A stretch of 64,000 bases of DNA. Origin: Triatoma infestans (taxonomy: Eukaryota; Arthropoda; Insecta; Hemiptera; Reduviidae). The stretch lies in the NCBI GenBank assembly GCA_011037195.1, contig JAAEAF010002590.1, forward strand, positions 56,062 to 120,061, given 5' to 3'. Under the pieces are notes generated by a model. That model saw only the letters and a program-made list of their open reading frames with translations. It did not search any database and was not told the origin of the DNA. Made by a program: the position numbers and the translations under genes. Below, in pieces: positions 11,051 to 21,724 of this stretch (its first letter is position 1; every line of letters begins with the position of its first letter).

Positions 11051-11989
11051 GTCGAGAAAAAAATGTTAGGTAATGGGAACGGCGGCATGATTACAATAGG
11101 CCGTCATAAAAGAAATGCCGCCTGGCAAGGCTTGGGGCATCATGGGCTTTTGGACCAGAGTTAGTTTTAAATGTTAATTATTTTATTTTAAAAAGAGTTA
11201 CTTCACAGTAAATTAAAAGACATTTTGTTGCTCCCTCGAGTTTCAGTGCTTATACATATGAATGTAGTCCGTATATAAATTATAAAATATGTAAATATGA
11301 GTAATGGTATGTAATGTTGAGCTAAGTTTGCCTATGGGTACACTAAAACCAAATAGCTGACTCTTTGTGTTGGGTGAGTTTAGAGGGCTTAAGGATAGTT
11401 TTCGGTAATCCAGGAAAGGCCTCTTAGGAACCACACAGTTCGCCCGATGGGAATTGCAGCTCCTTTTAGTGCTGAATAATTTGTTTCACGACATTCCTTT
11501 TTTGTTTTTATAATTATTTTCGGTGATATCCTGTTTCATTTTGTGACGGATCTTCCCCTAATTAGAATTTCTTGATAGTAGTCCAGTAAACATAACTTTC
11601 AACATTTACTTATTTTCTTTAATTTTGGCTTCAGGAAGTGGAAGTGGCAAGAACATTGCCAAGAATAGAGATTTCTGGCGGCTGAAATCCCATCGTAAAA
11701 TAAATCAGGCAAGGTGCTTTAAGGAATTTAAGAAACTTTAGGGAGGAAAAGGCATTTAAATTCGATCGAATCATATCTGGTAAACAAACTGTGTTCTCGT
11801 CTTATTGTTATTTTATTGAAGAGGAAGTATTGGGTCTTTAATAAATTTCCTTTATTAAGTTATTAGTAGAGATAGACGTTTTTCAGGCAATCTAGATAAG
11901 AAAAAGTTGTTTTTAGAAACTGGTGAGTGTTTGTATGTACGAGTAAAATGAATAATCGCTGATCTTAAATTTGATATTCCCTTTGAGTA
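11051..11989. other. AT-rich sequence, nothing recognised
   Basis: No supported gene or shared repeat. Confidence 0.5.
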
Positions 11990-12545
11990 TCTCTAGAGGA
12001 TGTGCTGCGACCCCGCTTCTAGGGCCTGAACCTTTTTATAGAGTCATTGACCAGTTTTTCTTGGAAGAACTAAGGAAGGAGGAGGAGGAGGCAAAGAGGT
12101 CTCAACTCTGGAACTCCCTCCCCGTACTGCGGCAGGCCAAGATCTCTGCCTGAGAAATTATAACCAACGGAGAACGGAGGCCTGCATCGGCCTGAATAAG
12201 AACAAATTCCGCGTTCTTATGGGTTTCCTCACGGTGCATTGTCGACTCCGAGTTTTGGACGTAGCTAGGTTTGGAAAGTGACAGCACATACAGATTCTTT
12301 GGGGAGATGAAGGAAACTCCATTGCATCTCCTAATGGACTGCGAGGTTGTCACTCAGAGAAGATCTAAGAACCTGGGTAGTTATCAAATGGAGGAGGGGA
12401 ATATACCCTCCCTAGAGCCCGTCAGTTTATTAGGATTCCTTAAGGATCTTAACCTGATGGAGTTGCTACAGAGACGATGTTCGCCTGGGACATCTGCTTG
12501 GGTCTGTGGGCAGCCTGCAGCACTCGGGCATAGCACAATAGATCG
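11990..12545 (+). pseudogene. LINE ORF2 C-terminus remnant
   Basis: Plus-strand pieces in shifting frames: YNQRRTEACIGLNKNKFRVL then MGFLTVHCRLRVLDVARFG, then KETPLHLLMDCEVVTQRRS, matching the usual 'TGHC.L..HL...G' and 'E..HLL.C.....RR' order at the end of I/Jockey-type ORF2 proteins, followed by LGFLKDLNLMELL. At least two frameshifts. An A-run at 12575 could be its tail. Inactive. Confidence 0.65.
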
Positions 12546-12979
12546 TAAGGTTGCAGTGCATTAGTCCCCCTCAAAAAAAAAAAAAAACTCTAGCGAATCT
12601 GGCACGATGACTAAGTCAATATCAGGGAAAACTAAAATATCTTTCAATGAATTTAAAAAAAAAAATGCTCCAACAAATAAGTATTTATTAGTGTTACAAA
12701 TTTGAAGAAAATCTGTCGTCTGGAAATTGAGAAAAGCGTGATGAAAAATCATAGGTGATATATCATACATTTTTTGTTTTGTTTAAGTTGATAAATTAAT
12801 TTAATGAATTCTGTTAGTCAGCCCGACGTAACCATAATGACTAAATACCTAGATTTTATTAGACACAATGATCACCTTCAAAACGAAATCTTGATTGAAA
12901 TCAAGACCAGGTAACTGGAACAGGACCGAGATTATTCAGATCAAAATGCCTTTATATAAAAAAAAGAGATGATTTTTGG
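12546..12979. other. AT-rich sequence, nothing recognised
   Basis: No supported feature beyond A-runs at about 12574-12587 and 12656-12665. Confidence 0.5.
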
Positions 12980-13780
12980 TACAATTCGTAATCAACCATT
13001 AGAATTTTGTTATTTTTGTTAGAAAGAAAATATCTTCGAAGAATTTACAGATGTTATTCAATGATCGGAAGTGAAATCAAAGTATCGAAAGTATCGAAGT
13101 ACAATTCGTAATCAACTGTAGAGGAAGAAAGCAATGAAAAATAATAGTTTAGAGTTTAGAATATTTTATAGTAACCAAAATAGTATTTTGTTAATATTTT
13201 ATAATTATCTTAGTGCTGTGAATTTACCTTCAAAAAGAGTGTATTTTAGTGTCAGGTATATTAAATCTAGGTCATTGCTATTGGGAAAACAAAGGCACAG
13301 AAATTCCGTTGGGTTAATTCTTTTGTAAAAGAAAATTCCCCCGCTAGAGAATTCCTTAAAATAGTCTGCCTTCAGCTTTCAAAGAATACAAGTCTAGCTT
13401 CTGCTTTCAAACAACGAAGTCTGTATTCTGCTTCCAAAGCCAGAACACTCCTTCAGGAATCGCTCTCTAAATATCAGTGGCAGTTTCACAATATATTAAT
13501 AAGTTTATAATATCAAGTTACTTGTAGTTATTATTTTGAAAGAATATATTTTTATTGTTAACAGTGGTGATTTCTTGATTATATTCTTAATACTTCTATC
13601 TCTATCTCAAACATTCATGCAAGCCCTTTTACAAAACCGCTCAAGCCACTACAAGTACACATCACACCATTACATTACACAACCATTAGAATTTTGTTAT
13701 TTTTGTTAGAAAGAAAATATCTTCGAAGAATTTACAGATGTTATTCAATGATCGGAATTGAATTCAAAGTATCGAAAATA
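12980..13780. repeat. tandem duplication (about 120-bp unit), second unit interrupted by a solo LTR
   Basis: Unit 1 begins GTACAATTCGTAATCAACC (12978) and runs to about 13099 (..AAGTATCGAA). Unit 2 begins with the same words at 13100 and resumes after the LTR at 13680 (CAACCATTAGAATTTTG..TCAATGATCGG). The two units differ at only a few bases in the ~100 bp after the insertion point, so the duplication is fairly recent but older than the LTR insertion. Confidence 0.85.
13117..13679 (+). mobile_element. solo LTR, copy 2
   Basis: Begins TGTAGAGGAAG, ends CCATTACATTACA, 563 bp. CAAC at 13113-13116 and again at 13680-13683 is a 4-bp target duplication, confirmed by the neighbouring duplicate unit, which shows the uninterrupted site (AATCAACCATTAG at 12990). 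Homologous to 37311-37922 throughout, including the CAAGCCC..TTTTACAAAACCGCTC end block. No internal region. Confidence 0.85.
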
Positions 13781-14479
13781 TACATGCATATATAATTAAA
13801 TTCTTTTTTTCCATGATGAAGATGTCGAAGACTACGATGGAATCGAAATACGAAACTAAGGCCTAGAAGATAGAATTCCTAGAAGAGTGAGTACCGAAGA
13901 CAAAAAGATATCGCAGTTACAAAATAAAACGAATCAAAACCAAATACAAACGCTGTGAACCGACATGAAATAACTGAAGTTCATTGAGACAAGTCTTCTT
14001 CAGAGCCAAGCAATAAATAAGTACGTAAATGACCAATGATAACTTTTTATAGTTTCCACCCAAAAACACATTTCCACTCTACACAATCCTAGCCTAGATA
14101 ATAATTTTAGTAATTTCAAAAATATATATTAATTAACACTAATGGGGAAAAAAAAACAAAATTATAATAAATAGGTAAAAACCTACATTATATCCGTCGC
14201 AATATATTTTATCTAATATTGATTTCAAGTTAAGAAATGTATCGATTGAAGCCAAACTATACTGCTGATACCCTAGCTGCAATATTGAAAGCAATGGGGC
14301 TTCTATGTGCTTGAATATAATTTTATCAACATTAAATTATTAAATACACATGTATATTTGTTTAAATTTTTGCACATTTTCTTTGTATGTTAGTGGAATT
14401 TTAAGTCAGTGCATGAATTTATAACTGACAGGCCTGACTAGAGGATATTCGCTTAGTGAAAAAGGGAACACAATGTTTA
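13781..14479. other. AT-rich sequence, nothing recognised
   Basis: No supported feature. Confidence 0.5.
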
Positions 14480-14800
14480 CTCTCTTTTACTGCTGGTAAC
14501 CGGAAGTATTGCTATTGTGACATATTTTCGAAATTATACTTTCACCGGAAGTATATGTTTTAAGGTTCCTTGGATACGAAAGAAATTTTTTTAGCGAATT
14601 ATCTGTTTGTTTGTAAGATCGCAGCAAGTCCGATCAGGTATCTCATGTGAAACAAACTTTTGTTTAAAATTCGTCAACCACAAATTTGATTTTATTGAAT
14701 TTTTTTTTATTTTCAATTTTTTTGCGATTTTCTCAAAAAAATGGGTCTAACGATTTTTCTTCAAAATTCTTATACTACTTAAATCTGAATATATACACGT
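14480..14800 (+). mobile_element. HINE-like element, degraded partial copy
   Basis: Recognisable blocks in order: CTCTTTTACTGCTGG, TTTCACCGGAAGTATATG, AGCGAATTATCTGTTTGTTTG, GCGATTTTCTCAAAAA and CTAACGATTTTTCTTC. The GT tract and hairpin are eroded. Confidence 0.5.
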
Positions 14801-14909
14801 AAATTACTTACATGTCCTATGTTTGGTATTTTGTCCTCGTTTACATTATACTGATACAACTGATAGTATGTTTTTTTTTTTTTGGTTATAGGTCAGAAAA
14901 AAAACTTCT

Positions 14910-14948
14910 TCTATGCTAACGTTTCAATCCTTGATCCTTGATCGGAGC
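14910..14948 (-). other. PLE-type arm fragment (tentative)
   Basis: Minus strand ends ..AAGGATTGAAACGTTAGC, like the stem II/GAAACGTT part of the PLE hammerhead-like motifs at 5764 and 49254. No second arm or duplication was found. Confidence 0.2.
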
Positions 14949-15139
14949 TTAACTTTTTTTCTTTATTATATCTTTAAACTATTACATGTTGTAGAACTAT
15001 TACAATAATCTTATTTCAATCGCACATTTATATTATTAAACAACTATAATCATAATCATGAATGAAATACAAACCTACACACAAATTAGACATACAACAA
15101 ACGCATAAACTAATTCCCCCTACCCCCTACCACTATCTT

Positions 15140-15983
15140 AAAAACTTGGAATTTTGGCTAATCTATTTATTTCTAATTAATTTTTATTTGGATGATAGAA
15201 TTGTATAATCAATTATGATACCACTTTAGAGGAAGCTGTAACATCCCACCCCTCCCCTAAAAGTGCCCTTAAATGAATTTTCCCAGAGAAATGTTTTAAA
15301 TAAGAGATATATATATATCTTTGCATGTTTAGTTTATAGCAAGAAGTTTCAAGAAAATCGTCGGAGCCATTTTTGAGAAAATCGCGAAATAGTGAAAAAA
15401 AAAACATTTAGTAAAATGTTAAAACAAACGCACTTCCGGTTATCCGATTTTTTGTTTCAAACTCGGAATTTCAACAATATATTTAATTGTAATTAATACT
15501 ATTTAGTTGAGAGAATTGTCTAATAAACTGAAATAGCTAAGCTAAACTGAAATAGTTAAGATGAAAACCTAACCCCACCCCTTCACCAGAAGTGCCATTA
15601 AATGAATTTTGCCCGGAGAAATGTTTTAAATAAAAGTTGTAACTCTTTGTATGTGTAGTTGATATTGCAAGTTTAAAGAAAATCGTCGGAGCTATTTCTG
15701 AGAAAATCGCAAAAAAAACAACTAGTAAAGTGGTACTTCCGGTTGAGCAATTTTAACAAATAACGCTCAGTCAGATCCCATGGTGATACTTAAACGGAAT
15801 ATCAAGTTTCAATTTTCTACGATTTTTCGTTTTGAGCTATGCTGTTCACACACACACAGACCATTTGCTAAAAACCACTTGTTTGGACTCAGGGGACCTC
15901 AAAACGGATATTTCCGGTGAAAACTCAATATCGAAAATTGACACGATTACAATACTTCCTCTTACTAGGAGTAAGAGAAAGTA
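15140..15983 (-). mobile_element. HINE-like element, copy truncated at its first end
   Basis: Minus-strand copy with monomer boundaries at CACTTCCGGTTATCC (15431) and TACTTCCGGTTGAGC (15725), a short CA tract (15847-15857), CTCAGGGGACCTCAAAAC, TTGACACGATTACAATACTTC and the terminal hairpin CTCTTACTAGGAGTAAGAG followed by AAAGTAAAA at 15983. The beginning (TCTGGTGTG..) is missing. Confidence 0.8.
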
Positions 15984-16394
15984 AAAACAAAAAAAATCTA
16001 GTGGAAATTTCTACTTCCATAAGGGACAGATTCCAGTGCATGGAAGCAGGAGCCCCTCTCAACCCATTTATGACATATTAATATAGGCATATACACTGTT
16101 TGTACACGCTCGCACAATTACAAAATGCTTTTATTTATAAAACATTCATACAAATTATTTCAAAACCATTTTTTTTTATTTATTTTTTTTGCTAGAGTAT
16201 GCAATTTATATAAATATACATGAAACAGAAATATATGTTAACAGAAACGTGATGAATATTTTATATTTTATACCTTTTAAAATTACGAGTCCACCATCTA
16301 TTTCCCTTATTCATTCTACAACACTAGAATACCTCCCCTCCTGGTCCCAATCACCGAGACATCAATCGAAAGTCAAAGCCAGTAGTTGTCGTTA
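15984..16394. other. AT-rich sequence, nothing recognised
   Basis: No supported feature. Confidence 0.45.
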
Positions 16395-16689
16395 GATAAC
16401 TGGTTAGATGCATTTTAAAATTCCTTTGAATGAATTATCTTAAGTTCTTTTGGTAGGGCGTTAAAAAAAAACCGCTCTCCCCGAATACAGTAAGAACTGT
16501 GCATTAAAGCAGTGTTTGAAAAAGGTACCAGCGTCACAAAATCCTCCCTAGATCGAGGGACAAAGGAGTGCTCTACTAGTCCAATCCTTCCTTTTTTTCA
16601 CTTCTTGAAGGATAGCCGGCCTCACGTATAGATGCTTAAGGTCAAGTACGTTTAATCGTGTAAAAAGTGGTTTATTATGGTCAATTCTT
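16395..16689 (-). pseudogene. LINE ORF2 C-terminus, distal part (split by HINE)
   Basis: Minus-strand translation in several frames: DHNKPLFTRLNVLDLKHLYV, then LQEVKKR, then VPFSNTALM, RGERFFNALPKELK. This 'LFT...L....LY / N.LP' pattern ends Jockey/RTE-like proteins encoding no terminal RNase H. It continues the part at 17385-17830 once the HINE in between is removed. Confidence 0.7.
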
Positions 16690-17380
16690 TTTACTTTCTC
16701 TTACTCCTAGTAAGATGAAGTATTGTAATCGTGTCAAATTTTCGATATCAACTTTTCACCGGAAATATTCGTTTTGATGTCCCCTGAGTCAAAAAAAGTG
16801 GTTTTTAGCAAATGGTCTGTGTGTTGTGTGTGAGTGTGTGTATGTATGTGAACAGCATAGCTCAAAAACGGAAAATCGTAGAAAGTTCAAACGTGATATT
16901 CCGTTTAGTTATCACCATGGGATCCGACAGTGGGTCATCTGCCAAAATTCCTCAACCGGAAGTACCACTTTACTTGTTTGTTTTTTTTTACGTTTTTGCG
17001 ATCTTCTCAAAAATGGCTCCAACGATCCTTCTTCAAACTTTGTTATATCAACTACATATACTATCACTACACTTTTTATTTAAACATTGCTCTGGGAAAA
17101 TTTTATTTAAGGGCACTTTTAGGGGATGGGGTGGGGTGCAGCTTCCTCTAAAGTGGTATCATAGTTGATTATATATTCTAATCATCCAAACAATAATAAT
17201 TAGAAATAAATGGATGGCCAAAATTTCAAGTTTTAAGAAAATTAGTAAGCGGAAGTGCGCTTTTACTGAACACTTTTTCTGTTTTCGACGAATTTCGTTA
17301 TATTTGGTACCCAAGCCTTTGTCAATTATAATTTTGAGAATAGGAGTAAGAGAAAGTTGTGTGAGTGTTTGACACCAGAT
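16690..17380 (+). mobile_element. HINE-like element inserted in a LINE
   Basis: Starts ACTTTCTCTTACTCCTAGTA (16693) with the terminal hairpin, GTGTGTTGTGTGTGAGTG tract, AACAGCATAGCTC block, two monomers (CCGGAAGTACCAC at 16956, GCGGAAGTGCGCT at 17249, 293 bp apart) and ends GGAGTAAGAGAAAGTTGTGTG..ACACCAGAT (17380). The 15-bp ACTTTCTCTTACTCC / GGAGTAAGAGAAAGT pair is a subterminal inverted repeat. Both junctions are A/T runs with no target duplication, which fits Helentron-type insertion between Ts. Confidence 0.8.
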
Positions 17381-17384
17381 TTTT

Positions 17385-17830
17385 TTTTTTAAAGATAGTT
17401 CGCAAATAGTCTTTTGAGTTTTAATTAGGGGATTTAGAGCAGCCCTATACTCACCACCCCAGGCCACCAAACCGTACAATATAATGGACTACATAAGAGC
17501 AAAATACACAGATCTCAAGATCCGGAGAGGCAGGATGTTTCGGAGTCTCATAAAAATATATATAGATTTCCTTACTCTAGCTGTCAAATTCCTCAAATGA
17601 AAGTCCCATTTGAAGTTACTGTCTATAAGAACACCTAAGTACCTTATAGATTCCACCCTTTCTAAATTGCAGAATTCGCAGTTTTGTCTGAGGTTACTGT
17701 TTCTAGGATGCAGTTTTAATGTCAGATCGGTTGGCTGTCCACTTTTCGTTAAAGAGTATGTCATTATTTTGTCCTTGTCAGAGTTAAAAAGAAATCTTTC
17801 TCTTAAAGGTTTAATAACCCTAGTAGTTGC
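17385..17830 (-). pseudogene. LINE ORF2, RT thumb region (split by HINE)
   Basis: Minus strand: LRERFLFNSDKDKIMTYS, then CEFCNLERVESIRYLGVLID (RT motif E, YLGV), then DFHLRNLTARVRKSIYIF, then RLRNILPLRILRSVYFALM, then a stop and ILYGLVAWGGEYRAALNPL.KTQKTI. This is the thumb and post-RT helices of a Jockey/CR1-group element. RT catalytic motifs are not present; truncated on the high-coordinate side. With 16395-16689 it forms one inactive element interrupted by the HINE. Confidence 0.8.
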
Positions 17831-18444
17831 AAATCATCTCATTATTTTATTACATATATATTGGTGTATAATATTAAACAGAGATAAAATAATTTTTAAT
17901 TATTACGAATTGATGCAGTAATCAATCAATAAGATTATAAATCAAAAGGAACGCTAATTTACATAGCAGCAAAATAAGACTTTAGCCTTGATAAATGGAA
18001 GTGAAAATAAGATATGAAGTATATAGCAGCTTAGGCCTGACTCATAAAGATTAATGTTAAAGGAATGAAGGAGTTAAGATGCCAGCGTATTAATTACTAA
18101 AAAGGCCAAGACGGGTACTACTAAGGTAGAGAACCCTTTAAGTTATATGACTTCACTATACTCTCGCCATTTGTCTATCCCTTAGAATGGCGTGTACTAG
18201 GGTGACATTAAATGTAATACAAGAAGTTAATTGAATTATGTAATTATTCATAGCGAAACTAATTAAACATTTATTTATATACAAGTTATAATTAAAAAGA
18301 CCCTTAAAACATAAACTGTGTTAATAAATTCATTTCTCAGATAGAGTCATTTCAAAATACGGTTTGGTTTAACTAGTTTTAATTAATAATATTATGTACA
18401 AATAAAACATTTATAATAATTCTGTGCATAATAATTGCAATTTT
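17831..18444. other. AT-rich sequence, nothing recognised
   Basis: No supported feature. Confidence 0.5.
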
Positions 18445-18645
18445 CTTTTACTTTCTCCCACCCAAAATTTCAAACTTTTACTTTCTCTGAACCTCCCAAA
18501 AAAAGTAGCACAAAAATGAAAAATGGTAAAATGATCAAATTTAAATTCCGTTTGGTTATCACACAGTAACAGAGGAGGAACTATCGGTCAAATTCCCTTA
18601 ATCTAAGTACCACTTTACCTAATGAATGCTTTTCACGGTTAAGTC
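18445..18645 (+). mobile_element. HINE-like fragment
   Basis: Blocks TTTTACTTTCTC, CAAATTTAAATTCCGTTTGGTTATCAC and AGTACCACTTTAC correspond in order to the family, with much loss between. Confidence 0.5.
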
Positions 18646-18670
18646 TAATCAAGCTAGCAAGAAGGAAACA

Positions 18671-18906
18671 GGGAAGGGATTAGCTCAGTGGTAGCGCGCT
18701 GGACTAGCAACGCGGAGATCACTGGTTCGAATGCAGCCGTGCTACCCTTAGATTTTCTCTTCCTAGGAGCCCCTACAGCTCACTGTCCGGTGATGGACAG
18801 TGTTGTCTGTAACAGGAGAACACTGTCCGGAGGCTAGCAGTGCCTGAGAAGGCTCCGGGTGCAAATGACCACAGATGTTGAGACGCCTTAAATAAAATTA
18901 AAAAAA
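18671..18906 (+). repeat. SINE-A copy 3 with 12-bp TSD
   Basis: Full-length: GGGAAGGGATTAGCTCAGTGG (box A), CTAGCAA at the anticodon-loop position (Ala-type AGC), GGTTCGAATGC (box B), hairpin CACTGTCC GGTGAT GGACAGTG, then GACGCCTTAAAT and A-tail. AAGAAGGAAACA is duplicated at 18659-18670 and 18905-18916. LINE-mobilised SINEs leave such duplications. Pol III promoter boxes are intact in sequence. Confidence 0.9.
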
Positions 18907-19544
18907 AGAAGGAAACAGATCCAATCTACGGAGATCCTCAACAACACTCTTAAGAGTATTTCCACTGCATCTTACAGCAATCATCAGGCTCAATTCACTC
19001 TCTGCCAAAGGCACCTTTACAGAATAGAGAATCTTCTTCACCAAGTGTTGTGGCTTTGAACAATGTAAAATGTAGAAGAGCAAAGTACATTGACTGAGAA
19101 ACAAAGTATTGTAACGACTTTACAGGACTGAGTATGCAAAGTCCATAGAAATTCCTGTATTGAAAGAATAGAAATGAAAGAGTGCACTGGCAAAGTGGTT
19201 GACTTAATGATGCTTTCTTGAACACTAACTCGACTGTGTGCAATTATAGATTGAATGTTTGAATTTAATCTGAACTATAGACTGTATTTAGAGTCTAGCT
19301 AGCCGTTATATATGCTTCTTGAAAATTCGCCAACCTCTCCTTCAGAACTCCAGAAATCCTAGAGTTTGAGGATCTTCCCAACGATAGTGAATTGGAATAG
19401 CTTGTGGTAGGGAGATGCTTACGCCTCATATGACGTGATGAGTAACATAGCTATGGACGGATGACGTAACAGTTGGATAGATGGTTTTATGAGTCTAGAT
19501 CCTGGCAAGGCTCATGGTACAACAAACTAGACTATATTATGTTA

Positions 19545-19784
19545 TTTTTTTTTTTTTAATTTAAGGCGTCTCAACATCTGTGGTCATTTGCGCCCGGCGC
19601 CTTCTCAGTGCACTGCCGGCCTCCGGACAGTGTTCTCCCGTTACAGACAACACTGTCCATCACCGGACAGTGAGCTGTAGGGGCTCCTAGGAAGAGAACA
19701 TCTAAGGGCAGCACGGCTGGATTCGAACCCGTGATCTCCGCGTTACTAGTCCAGCGCGCTACCACTGAGCTAATCCCTTCCCTC
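19545..19784 (-). repeat. SINE-A copy 4 with 13-bp TSD
   Basis: Minus-strand full-length copy; CTATATTATGTTA is duplicated exactly at 19532-19544 and 19785-19797. Anticodon-loop subfamily is CTAGTAA/CTAGCAA type, box B reads GGATTCGAACCCG in plus orientation. Together with copy 3 it is among the best preserved in the window. Confidence 0.9.
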
Positions 19785-20118
19785 CTATATTATGTTAGAA
19801 AAAGATTATAGACTATTAGAAAAAGCAAGAGTTCTAACTAGCCACATCGCTCTTCAGGCAGCTCAAATCAACCAACGCTACCATTCTACGTCATCGCCAA
19901 TATCATCACTCTTCGTTCGTTGACTCTAACCTCTATAAGCACTCCTCATTAGTAACGCCAAATACTTTGTATCTTTACAAGCCAAGCCAAGCGCCAAGTA
20001 CTTTGTAAGGTATCTTTGGCAGAGAGTAAGTTGAGGCTGATGATTGCTGTTACAAGCAGTTGAAACACTCTTAAGAGTTTTGTTGACAATCACCGTAGAT
20101 TGGATCTATTTCCTTCTT

Positions 20119-21424
20119 GGAATTTGTTTAGACGTCTCCAAGTGTTAGTATAACTGTTCTTGCGACTTCAAAGTTTATCTGACAACTTGCTTAAGCACTC
20201 AGATTTCCAGCTTCTTATTCCAGTTACTCCAAAATATAAAGTGTCAGTTTGTGTGATTTCATTTCACCACGATTCATCCTGCATCCAATGATGATTACTC
20301 CATCGAGATATCGATATACTCGTACGTGTTCCCAGACTATAAGAAAACCTTTGAAAGAAGATAGCTCTTCCAGTCTTCTAGAACATTCTGAAGGTGGGGA
20401 TACAAGAACTCAGTATCTTCAACGCAGCCAGGCTATCCGTTTAAGTACAATTGATCAATTGTAATCAATTAAAAAACTATTAGCAAAATTATAATGAATT
20501 AAATTAGGATCGATAAATTTAATAACAGAATAAATTAATAGTAGGCTTGATATTATATGTCTGCGCATGTAAAGAGTTATCTAATGCAAATTGAAAATTC
20601 TCTAGAGAGAATCAGTGAGATGTAAACAAAAGGTTATAGTAGTTTGAAACAAAGTTAGCACATATACATATGTATAATTGGAAGTGAGGTTCATAACTTG
20701 TGTAACGCTGTTTTCTCTAAATCACTGATGCACATTCTGTTAGAGAAGCATGGAAACGTATGAAATACTTCAGGCTTTATCTAACGATCTCAACTCCTTA
20801 ACCTTGGACTAATCAAATTAACTTAGTTTTCTCTCTTCGACTCCATAAAGGTGTATAAACTCACTGGTATGTGAAATATTTATATATAGGGATATATAAT
20901 ATATTTATATATAATTATTATTTTTTAATTGCACTCTATTTTTTTTTTAAAAAAAAGAATATGGAACAATCTCACAAATTTTAATTGCATTCACATTTCT
21001 TTCAGAAATTATCTCCTAATTTGGAATTTGCACAAATTATTTATGTGACTTTAATATAATGCAACTGAAGGTGTGACTAAAAGGTTCTTGAGAGAGAGAG
21101 AATATCGCAGCATCCCAGATAATCAACCTTTTTTGGAGTTAATTTAACTAGAAAAATATTTCACATAAAATTGATTGGTTTATAATAAATGTGTAATTAG
21201 TATTCAAAATTTTTAACAAAATCCTTGGAAGAATTTTCAAGAAAATTTGGAAAAAATAAAAACAGAAATACTTCCAAGTGTATTTTACACTTTTTGAGTT
21301 AAAGATTTTATTCGAATTCAGAATCTGAAGTCATTTTTTTTTCTTTTCTGTTGACGGTCAGTTTTGTATTTTGAATGCATTAAAATTTCTCAACCAAATA
21401 TCCTGTTTGTAATAGTGATTTTTG
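20119..21424. other. AT-rich sequence, nothing recognised
   Basis: No supported gene. A (GA)n stretch at about 21092-21101 and A/T runs only. Confidence 0.5.
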
Positions 21425-21716
21425 ATTTTTCGTACATGCATATTTATGCATCCCTTCCTCCTATGGTGCAACATCCCATGAAGCTTGCCAGACGGCGATT
21501 TGAGTAGGGGGGCGTGTGGTAAGCACGCCGTAGTTCCCACGCCGTAGTTCCCACGCCGTTTAGTTCCAGCCTTCGCTAACTAGGGCGCTACTACCTGTAC
21601 TCCCACTTTTTTCACGATCTGTGTCAACAACCGACTTTGCCTTCTACGGGAATCAACCCTATTTTCTCGCATAAGGCGAGTGCCGCTAGCCACTAGACCA
21701 CGCGTGGGACCAGCAG
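21425..21716 (-). repeat. tRNA-Glu-derived SINE (family C), copy 1
   Basis: Minus strand begins TCCCACGCGTGGTCTAGTGG (box A), GCGAGAAAATAGGG and GTTGATTCCCG (box B), then a body containing GGCAAAGTCGGTTGTTGAC, GCGAAGGCTGGAAC and CGTGCTTACCACACG. The body is shared with 57930-58180. The segment GCCGTAGTTCCCAC is present twice in tandem near 21527-21557. Confidence 0.75.
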
Positions 21717-21724
21717 CCCTGGCC

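Larger units (their letters stand above)
18646..20118. repeat. inverted-repeat region carrying two SINE-A copies
   Basis: 18905-19023 (AAGAAGGAAACAGATCCAATC.., CACTCTTAAGAGT, CAGCAATCATCAG, CTCTGCCAAAG) is the reverse complement, with scattered differences, of 20010-20118. The arms are about 115 bp and enclose about 1 kb. A part of the interior (19790-19925, GTTAGAA.AAG.., AGCCACATC, CATCATCACT) recurs at 32085-32215, so the whole is a dispersed repeat. No coding frame recognised; the 4-fold longer spacer than arms suggests a foldback element or an internally deleted TIR transposon. Confidence 0.6.

Noticed and set aside
12993..13780. ~100-bp direct repeats flanking the LTR as an unusually long target duplication
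   Set aside because: The real duplication is CAAC; the long repeat is an older tandem duplication, of which unit 1 ends before the insertion.
16812..17168. 118-codon open frame and similar frames at 24827 and 51865
   Set aside because: They are the same translation of HINE repeat DNA, starting in the GT tract; all frames in the repeat show comparable openness and none is conserved as protein.
18671..18750. functional tRNA-Ala gene
   Set aside because: Acceptor and anticodon stems do not pair, and the sequence continues into a SINE body with A-tail and target duplication.
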